DNA of 64,000 nt, from NCBI GenBank assembly GCA_958431155.1, contig OY288106.1, positions 1,261,888-1,325,887 of the forward strand, written 5' to 3'. Of the stretch, positions 57,015 to 64,000 are shown piece by piece (within the stretch, counting starts at the first letter, position 1; every line of letters begins with the position of its first letter). The position numbers and the translations under genes were made by a program. Below the pieces are notes generated by a model. That model was not told the DNA's origin. It was given only the letters and a program-made list of their open reading frames with translations, and did not search any database. The stretch is from an uncultured candidatus Porisulfidus sp. (GTDB taxonomy: Bacteria > Pseudomonadota > Gammaproteobacteria > Poriferisulfidales > Poriferisulfidaceae).

Positions 57015-60000
57015 ATGCGAAGGACGAGATGTGCGAGAAGCGCTGAATGCTCTCGCGGAGCCGGTAGCGCGCATGGCACCCCAAAAACGGTTTCACGCTG
57101 CCACGCATGGTGCGGCGCGGTAGCGGTTTTGCTGCTTGGAGCCTCCACTCTCGCCAACGCGCAACAAGAAGGGCTGACGCTGTCGCCTTCCAGCGGGATG
57201 CTGACCGAGGGCGGCGCGGCCGTGACCTACACGGTGGTACTGAACACGCAGCCGACGGCGGACGTGACGGTGACGGTGACGAGCGCGGACACGGGGGCGG
57301 TGACGGTGGACACCGACCCGGGTACGACCGGGGATCAGTCCACGCTGACCTTCACCTCCTCGAACTGGAACACGACGCAGACGGTGACGTTGAGCGCGGT
57401 GACCGACGCCGATGCCGAGGACGAGACGGTGGCGATCACGAACGCGCCGTCGGGCGGCGGCTACGGCACCTCGGAAGATGCGGACTACACGGCGCGCGTG
57501 ACGGACAATGATACCCGCGGGCTGACGCTGTCGCCGGACAACGATACGCTGACCGAGGGCGGCGCGGCCGTGACCTACACGGTGGTACTGAACACGCAGC
57601 CGACGGCGGACGTGACGGTGAGGGTGACGAGCGCGGACACGGGGGCGGTGACGGTGGACACCGACCCGGGTACGACCGGGGATCAGTCCACGCTGACCTT
57701 CACCTCCTCGAACTGGAACACGACGCAGACGGTGACGTTGAGCGCGGTGACCGACGCCGATGCCGAGGACGAGACGGTGGCGATCACGAACGCGCCGTCG
57801 GGCGGCGGCTACAGCACCCCGGAAGATACGGACTACACGGCGCGCGTGACGGACAATGATACCCGCGGGCTGACGCTGTCGCCGGACAACGATACGCTGA
57901 CCGAGGGCGGCGCGGCCGTGACCTACACGGTGGTACTGAACACGCAGCCGACGGCGGACGTGACGGTGACGGTGACGAGCGCGGACACGGGGGCGGTGAG
58001 GGTGGACACCGACCCGGGTACGACCGGGGATCAGTCCACGCTGACCTTCACCTCCTCGAACTGGAACACGACGCAGACGGTGACGTTGAGCGCGGTGACC
58101 GACGCCGATGCCGAGGACGAGACGGTGGCGATCACGAACGCGCCGTCGGGCGGCGGCTACGGCACCTCGGAAGATGCGGACTACACGGCGAGCGTGACGG
58201 ACAATGATACCCGCGGGCTGACGCTGTCGCCGGACAACGATACGCTGACCGAGGGCGGCGCGGCCGTGACCTACACGGTGGTACTGAACACGCAGCCGAC
58301 GGCGGACGTGACGGTGACGGTGACGAGCGCGGACACGGGGGCGGTGACGGTGGACACCGACCCGGGTACGACCGGGGATCAGTCCACGCTGACCTTCACC
58401 TCCTCGAACTGGAACACGACGCAGACGGTGACGTTGAGCGCGGTGACCGACGCCGATGCCGAGGACGAGACGGTGGCGATCACGAACGCGCCGTCGGGCG
58501 GCGGCTACAGCACCTCGGAAGATGCGGACTACACGGCGAGCGTGACGGACAATGATACCCGCGGGCTGACGCTGTCGCCGGACAACGATACGCTGACCGA
58601 GGGCGGCGCGGCCGTGACCTACACGGTGGTACTGAACACGCAGCCGACGGCGGACGTGACGGTGACGGTGACGAGCGCGGACACGGGGGCGGTGACGGTG
58701 GACACCGACCCGGGTACGACCGGGGATCAGTCCACGCTGACCTTCACCTCCTCGAACTGGAACACGACGCAGACGGTGACGTTGAGCGCGGTGACCGACG
58801 CCGATGCCGAGGACGAGACGGTGGCGATCACGAACGCGCCGTCGGGCGGCGGCTACGGCACCTCGGAAGATGCGGACTACACGGCGAGCGTGACGGACAA
58901 TGATACCCGCGGGCTGACGCTGTCGCCGACCAGCGGGACGCTGGCCGAGGGCGGCGCGGCCGTGACCTACACGGTGGTACTGGACACGCAGCCGACGACG
59001 GACGTGACGGTGACGGTGACGAGCGCGGACACGGGGGCGGTGACGGTGGACACCGACCCGGGTACGACCGGGGATCAGTCCACGCTGACCTTCACCTCCT
59101 CGAACTGGGACGCGACGCAGACGGTGACGTTGAGCGCGGTGACCGACGCCGATGCCGAGGACGAGTCGGTGGTGATCGCGAACGCGCCGTCGGGCGGCGG
59201 CTACGGCACCCCGGAAGATGCGGACTACACGGCGAGCGTGACGGACAATGATACCCGCGGGCTGACGCTGTCGCCGACCAGCGGGACGCTGGCCGAGGGC
59301 GGCGCGGCCGTGACCTACACGGTGGTACTGGACACGCAGCCGACGACGGACGTGACGGTGACGGTGACGAGCGCGGACACGGGGGCGGTGACGGTGGACA
59401 CCGACCCGGGTACGACCGGGGATCAGTCCACGCTGACCTTCACCTCCTCGAACTGGGACGCGACGCAGACGGTGACGTTGAGCGCGGTGACCGACGCCGA
59501 TGCCGAGGACGAGTCGGTGGTGATCGCGAACGCGCCGTCGGGCGGCGGCTACGGCACCCCGGAAGATGCGGACTACACGGCGAGCGTGACGGACAATGAT
59601 ACCCGCGGGCTGACGCTGTCGCCGACCAGCGGGACGCTGGCCGAGGGCGGCGCGGCCGTGACCTACACGGTGGTACTGGACACGCAGCCGACGACGGACG
59701 TGACGGTGACGGTGACGAGCGCGGACACGGGGGCGGTGACGGTGGACACCGACCCGGGTACGACCGGGGATCAGTCCACGCTGACCTTCACCTCCTCGAA
59801 CTGGGACGCGACGCAGACGGTGACGTTGAGCGCGGTGACCGACGCCGATGCCGAGGACGAGTCGGTGGTGATCGCGAACGCGCCGTCGGGCGGCGGCTAC
59901 GGCACCCCGGAAGATGCGGACTACACGGCGAGCGTGACGGACAATGATACCCGCGGGCTGACGCTGTCGCCGACCAGCGGGACGCTGGCCGAGGGCGGCG

Positions 60001-63000
60001 CGGCCGTGACCTACACGGTGCTACTGGACACGCAGCCGACGACGGACGTGACGGTGACGGTGACGAGCGCGGACACGGGGGCGGTGACGGTGGACACCGA
60101 CCCGGGTACGACCGGGGATCAGTCCACGCTGACCTTCACCTCCTCGAACTGGGACGCGACGCAGACGGTGACGTTGAGCGCGGTGACCGACGCCGATGCC
60201 GAGGACGAGTCGGTGGTGATCGCGAACGCGCCGTCGGGCGGCGGCTACGGCACCCCGGAAGATGCGGACTACACGGCGAGCGTGACGGACAATGATACCC
60301 GCGGGCTGACGCTGTCGCCGACCAGCGGGACGCTGGCCGAGGGCGGCGCGGCCGTGACCTACACGGTGCTACTGGACACGCAGCCGACGACGGACGTGAC
60401 GGTGACGGTGACGAGCGCGGACACGGGGGCGGTGACGGTGGACACCGACCCGGGTACGACCGGGGATCAGTCCACGCTGACCTTCACCTCCTCGAACTGG
60501 GACGCGACGCAGACGGTGACGTTGAGCGCGGTGACCGACGCCGATGCCGAGGACGAGTCGGTGGTGATCGCGAACGCGCCGTCGGGCGGCGGCTACGGCA
60601 CCCCGGAAGATGCGGACTACACGGCGAGCGTGACGGACAATGATACCCGCGGGCTGACGCTGTCGCCGACCAGCGGGACGCTGGCCGAGGGCGGCGCGGC
60701 CGTGACCTACACGGTGGTACTGGACACGCAGCCGACGACGGACGTGACGGTGACGGTGACGAGCGCGGACACGGGGGCGGTGAGGGTGGACACCGACCCG
60801 GGTACGACCGGGGATCAGTCCACGCTGACCTTCACCTCCTCGAACTGGGACGCGACGCAGACGGTGACGTTGAGCGCGGTGACCGACGCCGATGCCGAGG
60901 ACGAGTCGGTGGTGATCGCGAACGCGCCGTCGGGCGGCGGCTACGGCACCCCGGAAGATGCGGACTACACGGCGAGCGTGACGGACAATGATACCCGCGG
61001 GCTGACGCTGTCGCCGACCAGCGGGACGCTGGCCGAGGGCGGCGCGGCCGTGACCTACACGGTGGTACTGGACACGCAGCCGACGACGGACGTGACGGTG
61101 ACGGTGACGAGCGCGGACACGGGGGCGGTGACGGTGGACACCGACCCGGGTACGACCGGGGATCAGTCCACGCTGACCTTCACCTCCTCGAACTGGGACG
61201 CGACGCAGACGGTGACGTTGAGCGCGGTGACCGACGCCGATGCCGAGGACGAGTCGGTGGTGATCGCGAACGCGCCGTCGGGCGGCGGCTACGGCACCCC
61301 GGAAGATGCGGACTACACGGCGAGCGTGACGGACAATGATACCCGCGGGCTGACGCTGTCGCCGACCAGCGGGACGCTGGCCGAGGGCGGCGCGGCCGTG
61401 ACCTACACGGTGGTACTGGACACGCAGCCGACGACGGACGTGACGGTGACGGTGACGAGCGCGGACACGGGGGCGGTGACGGTGGACACCGACCCGGGTA
61501 CGACCGGGGATCAGTCCACGCTGACCTTCACCTCCTCGAACTGGGACGCGACGCAGACGGTGACGTTGAGCGCGGTGACCGACGCCGATGCCGAGGACGA
61601 GACGGTGGCGATCACGAACGCGCCGTCGGGCGGCGGCTACGGCACCTCGGAAGATGCGGACTACACGGCGAGCGTGACGGACGATGATGCCCGCGGGCTG
61701 ACGCTGTCGCGAACGGAGGTCGATGTGCCGGAGGACGACAGCGCCACCTACACGGTGCTACTGGACACGCAGCCGCAGCATGCGGTGACGTTTACGGTGG
61801 CGCGGACCGCGGGCAGCGATACCGACCTGGACTGGAGCCCGGCCACGCTGACCTTCAGCACTACGAACTACGGCATGCCACAGACGGTGACGGTGTCGGC
61901 GGGCGACGACGCCGACGGGGTGGCGGGCACGGCGACCTTCACGCACACGACGATGAGTGCTGACATCGGCTACAACAACATCAGCATCGACTCGGTGGTC
62001 GCGACCGAAGTCGACGACGATGACTTGGCTGTAAGCGTAGCGGCGGATTCCGCATCGGTGAATGAGGGCACCGCCGCGCGTTTTACGGTGACAGTGAGCG
62101 GTGCCGTGACCACCGAGGAACTGACGGTCGAATTCACGATTTCCGGCACCGCAATCGTCGGCCGTGACTATACGGCGCCGAGTTCGACCATTTTGACCAT
62201 CGCAACGGGTTCACCGAGCGGCAGTATTTCGATCGCAACGATCGAGGATTCGATCCTCGATGATGGCGAGACATTGATCGTTACCCTGTCGAGCGTGTCC
62301 AATACTGTCGACCAAGTGACCATCGGGACGCCCAACAGCGCGGAGGCGACGATCGGCGACGATAGCACGGTGACGCTGAGCCTCTCCAACGCGACGGTGG
62401 ACGAGGGCGAGCCGGCGGAGTTCACGGTCACGATGTCGGGCCGCGTGGCGCGCGAGGTGACGGTCGACTGGGCGACGGCGGACGACACCGCGACGGCGCC
62501 CGAGGACTACGCGGCGGCGGCCGGCAGCCTGACCTTCAGACCGGACGAGCCGCTGACCCGGACCCTGACGGTGCAGACCTCGGGCGACGCCCGGGCGGAA
62601 GGCGAGGAGACCTTCGTGGTTCGGCTGTCGAACCCGACCGGCCCATCGGGCGTGAGTCTCGATAACGACTTTGAGGGGGCCGGAACGATCCTAGACGACA
62701 TCGAGGCCGCGGCGATGGCGCGGCATGAGCGCGTCAACCAGGAAGCACTGCCGCGGGTGACCCAGGCGATGGTCGCCAGCACGCTGTCGGCGATTACCGG
62801 GCGCATCGACGCGGCGATCTCGGGTGCCCCGCCAACGACAACGACAAATCTGATGGACTTATCCGACCTCGACCGCCTGCTCCGATCCAGTGGACAGGCG
62901 TTGGGAAATGGCACGATGACCCTAGAGCGATTCCTGCACGGCTCATCTTTCGTGCTCCCGCTCGGGGGCACGGAAAATAGACCGGGCCTCGCCGTGTGGG

Positions 63001-64000
63001 GCAGTGTTGACTACCGCGAACTTTCGGGCGACGAGGACAGCGGCGTGGACTGGAAGGGCGACGTGCTGAACTTCCATCTTGGCGCCGACACACGGCTGCG
63101 GCCTGATCTGCTGGTCGGTTTCTCCGTGTCTCGCTCGTTCGGCTCTTTCGACTATACCGACCGTACCAATCCGTTGACGATCAGCGGCGACTATGAGACC
63201 CAGATGACCAGCGTGCATCCCTATGTGAACTGGTCGGTGCGGGAGGGGCTCGAGGTGTGGACGATGGTGGGGTACGGCCGAGGCGAAGTCGAGATCAAGG
63301 AAGAGGGCATGGAGACACGTTTAAGCGACACCGAGATGAAGGCGGCGGCGGTGGGCTTGAACCGCGAACTGTTGTCGAAGGACGACCTGGTAGAGGGCGG
63401 CACGACGACGCTGAGGTTGAAGAGCGAAGGCTCGTTCGCCCGGATTAAGCTGGAAGGCAATGATCGCATGAACCCGCTGACCTCCGATATTCAACGGGTG
63501 CGCATGTCGCTCGAAGCGAGCCACGATCGCCGGCTGGCCTCGGGATCGAGTGTGATCCCGTCGCTGGAGGTCGGGCTGCGCTACGACGGCGGTGACGGGG
63601 TGACCGGCGCCGGCGCGGAGCTCGGCGGCACGCTGCGCTACCACGACCCGGCGTTCGGCCTGACCGTGGAAGGCCGCGCCCGCGTGCTGGTAACCCACCG
63701 GGACGACTACGAGGAGTGGGGCGTCGGCGGCCTGGTGCGGGTCGACCCGGGCGGCGACGGTCGGGGTCTGTCGCTGAATGTGACGCCGACCTGGGGCAAG
63801 CTTGAGAGTAAGCATAGCCGACTCTATGATCAGGGCACGGCCGACCTTGAGGCCGACGACAACAAGGCCGCGGTCAGCCTCGACGCCGAAATCGGCTATG
63901 GCTGGGGCACATCTGGCGGCCGCGGTCTGTTCACACCTTATGGCGGCCTGACGCTGTCCGGTGCGGACGAGCAACGCTACCGCCTCGGCGGTCGCTTCGA
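57015..64000 (+). CDS. giant autotransporter-type outer-membrane protein 2 (3' end outside window)
   Basis: An open frame of 2328 codons with no stop in the window. Residues 1-52 are a signal peptide nearly identical in its second half to that of the first paralogue (VAVLLLGASTLANAQ). Residues 53-1560 are thirteen 116-residue repeats (GLTLSP..., TEGGAAVTYTVVLNTQPTAD, SNWNTTQTVTLSAVTDADAE). Residue 1561 starts a divergent fourteenth unit; about 1671 begins the Calx-beta region (SVNEGTAARFTV, ATVDEGEPAEFTV), and the barrel starts near 1990. By comparison with the first protein only about 33 residues are missing, so the full length should be near 2360. Probably a long fibre-like adhesin; ligand unknown. 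The ATG context CATGGAGnGTCATC is the same as for the first gene. Confidence 0.9.
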   Translation, partial: MRRTRCARSAECSRGAGSAHGTPKTVSRCHAWCGAVAVLLLGASTLANAQQEGLTLSPSSGMLTEGGAAVTYTVVLNTQPTADVTVTVTSADTGAVTVDTDPGTTGDQSTLTFTSSNWNTTQTVTLSAVTDADAEDETVAITNAPSGGGYGTSEDADYTARVTDNDTRGLTLSPDNDTLTEGGAAVTYTVVLNTQPTADVTVRVTSADTGAVTVDTDPGTTGDQSTLTFTSSNWNTTQTVTLSAVTDADAEDETVAITNAPSGGGYSTPEDTDYTARVTDNDTRGLTLSPDNDTLTEGGAAVTYTVVLNTQPTADVTVTVTSADTGAVRVDTDPGTTGDQSTLTFTSSNWNTTQTVTLSAVTDADAEDETVAITNAPSGGGYGTSEDADYTASVTDNDTRGLTLSPDNDTLTEGGAAVTYTVVLNTQPTADVTVTVTSADTGAVTVDTDPGTTGDQSTLTFTSSNWNTTQTVTLSAVTDADAEDETVAITNAPSGGGYSTSEDADYTASVTDNDTRGLTLSPDNDTLTEGGAAVTYTVVLNTQPTADVTVTVTSADTGAVTVDTDPGTTGDQSTLTFTSSNWNTTQTVTLSAVTDADAEDETVAITNAPSGGGYGTSEDADYTASVTDNDTRGLTLSPTSGTLAEGGAAVTYTVVLDTQPTTDVTVTVTSADTGAVTVDTDPGTTGDQSTLTFTSSNWDATQTVTLSAVTDADAEDESVVIANAPSGGGYGTPEDADYTASVTDNDTRGLTLSPTSGTLAEGGAAVTYTVVLDTQPTTDVTVTVTSADTGAVTVDTDPGTTGDQSTLTFTSSNWDATQTVTLSAVTDADAEDESVVIANAPSGGGYGTPEDADYTASVTDNDTRGLTLSPTSGTLAEGGAAVTYTVVLDTQPTTDVTVTVTSADTGAVTVDTDPGTTGDQSTLTFTSSNWDATQTVTLSAVTDADAEDESVVIANAPSGGGYGTPEDADYTASVTDNDTRGLTLSPTSGTLAEGGAAVTYTVLLDTQPTTDVTVTVTSADTGAVTVDTDPGTTGDQSTLTFTSSNWDATQTVTLSAVTDADAEDESVVIANAPSGGGYGTPEDADYTASVTDNDTRGLTLSPTSGTLAEGGAAVTYTVLLDTQPTTDVTVTVTSADTGAVTVDTDPGTTGDQSTLTFTSSNWDATQTVTLSAVTDADAEDESVVIANAPSGGGYGTPEDADYTASVTDNDTRGLTLSPTSGTLAEGGAAVTYTVVLDTQPTTDVTVTVTSADTGAVRVDTDPGTTGDQSTLTFTSSNWDATQTVTLSAVTDADAEDESVVIANAPSGGGYGTPEDADYTASVTDNDTRGLTLSPTSGTLAEGGAAVTYTVVLDTQPTTDVTVTVTSADTGAVTVDTDPGTTGDQSTLTFTSSNWDATQTVTLSAVTDADAEDESVVIANAPSGGGYGTPEDADYTASVTDNDTRGLTLSPTSGTLAEGGAAVTYTVVLDTQPTTDVTVTVTSADTGAVTVDTDPGTTGDQSTLTFTSSNWDATQTVTLSAVTDADAEDETVAITNAPSGGGYGTSEDADYTASVTDDDARGLTLSRTEVDVPEDDSATYTVLLDTQPQHAVTFTVARTAGSDTDLDWSPATLTFSTTNYGMPQTVTVSAGDDADGVAGTATFTHTTMSADIGYNNISIDSVVATEVDDDDLAVSVAADSASVNEGTAARFTVTVSGAVTTEELTVEFTISGTAIVGRDYTAPSSTILTIATGSPSGSISIATIEDSILDDGETLIVTLSSVSNTVDQVTIGTPNSAEATIGDDSTVTLSLSNATVDEGEPAEFTVTMSGRVAREVTVDWATADDTATAPEDYAAAAGSLTFRPDEPLTRTLTVQTSGDARAEGEETFVVRLSNPTGPSGVSLDNDFEGAGTILDDIEAAAMARHERVNQEALPRVTQAMVASTLSAITGRIDAAISGAPPTTTTNLMDLSDLDRLLRSSGQALGNGTMTLERFLHGSSFVLPLGGTENRPGLAVWGSVDYRELSGDEDSGVDWKGDVLNFHLGADTRLRPDLLVGFSVSRSFGSFDYTDRTNPLTISGDYETQMTSVHPYVNWSVREGLEVWTMVGYGRGEVEIKEEGMETRLSDTEMKAAAVGLNRELLSKDDLVEGGTTTLRLKSEGSFARIKLEGNDRMNPLTSDIQRVRMSLEASHDRRLASGSSVIPSLEVGLRYDGGDGVTGAGAELGGTLRYHDPAFGLTVEGRARVLVTHRDDYEEWGVGGLVRVDPGGDGRGLSLNVTPTWGKLESKHSRLYDQGTADLEADDNKAAVSLDAEIGYGWGTSGGRGLFTPYGGLTLSGADEQRYRLGGRF
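57171..61694 (+). repeat. thirteen tandem 348-bp repeats (116 codons each)
   Basis: Units begin at 57171, 57519, 57867, 58215, 58563, 58911, 59259, 59607, 59955, 60303, 60651, 60999 and 61347, exactly 348 bp apart. Units 1-5 are type A (PDNDTLTEGG except unit 1, LNTQPTAD, NWNTTQ, DETVAITNAPSG) and units 6-12 type B (PTSGTLAEGG, LDTQPTTD, NWDATQ, DESVVIANAPSG); unit 13 starts as B and ends as A. Within a type the units differ by only a few bases. Confidence 0.97.

Noticed and set aside
57171-61694. Regular repeats considered as a CRISPR-like or satellite array
   Set aside because: Units are 348 bp with no short-repeat/spacer pattern and stay in frame with a signal peptide and barrel; they are protein-coding repeats.

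Overview
The window reads as a GC-rich chromosomal segment of a gammaproteobacterium. The evidence is gene order: rpmH-rnpA-yidD-yidC-mnmE, mnmG-rsmG-parA-parB, atpIBEFHAGDC-glmU-glmS, murJ-ribF-ileS-lspA, rhodanese-grxC-secB-gpsA and engB next to cytochrome c4-dsbA-polA are all groupings typical of that class. Several of them usually lie close to the replication origin. I cannot name a genus. No tRNA, rRNA or CRISPR array was seen.

Layout. 1-7.1 kb: a polyamine-type ABC ATPase (3' end outside the window), cobalamin adenosyltransferase, Bcp peroxiredoxin, CysG, a 24-residue membrane peptide, a PLP decarboxylase and a converging aldehyde dehydrogenase. 7.3-13.4 kb: a tightly overlapping leftward run (small exported protein, murJ, ribF, ileS, lspA). 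13.6-24.3 kb: the complete F1Fo ATP synthase operon, then glmU and glmS separated by a decayed toxin-antitoxin pair. 24.3-28.0 kb: a membrane methyltransferase, a zinc-ribbon relic and a leftward ctpA-yajL-dksA-Sel1 group. 28.2-31.7 kb: arsR-type regulator, rhodanese, grxC, secB, gpsA, pyrD. 31.7-35.9 kb: mnmG-rsmG-parA-parB, leftward. 35.9-38.9 kb: an AT-richer accessory island (Fic enzyme, HTH protein, class I amidotransferase) with palindromic operator-like repeats, then a DUF1097 membrane protein. 39.9-43.6 kb: rpmH to mnmE. 43.7-48.1 kb: aquaporin, Na+/solute symporter, engB, cytochrome c4, dsbA.

48.1-64 kb, except polA, is a plastic surface-antigen region. Two paralogous autotransporter-like proteins share a long signal peptide, Calx-beta stalk and C-terminal beta-barrel but carry different tandem passenger repeats: four of 330-342 bp in the first, and thirteen in-frame units of exactly 348 bp in the second, which runs off the window. 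Both have the same upstream segment, which starts at the start codon of an IS30 transposase and contains a conserved sigma70 promoter. In the first gene the 5' leader carries an uninterrupted run of 11 G. The locus is littered with IS30, IS110 and ISL3 remnants. This pair, a candidate phase-variable and repeat-shuffling surface system, is the most interesting part of the window.

Most of the rest is housekeeping: energy (ATP synthase, cytochrome c4), envelope building (GlmU/GlmS, MurJ, LspA, YidC, SecB, DsbA), tRNA and ribosome maintenance (IleS, MnmE/MnmG, RsmG, RnpA, L34), chromosome partition (ParAB) and DNA repair (PolA).
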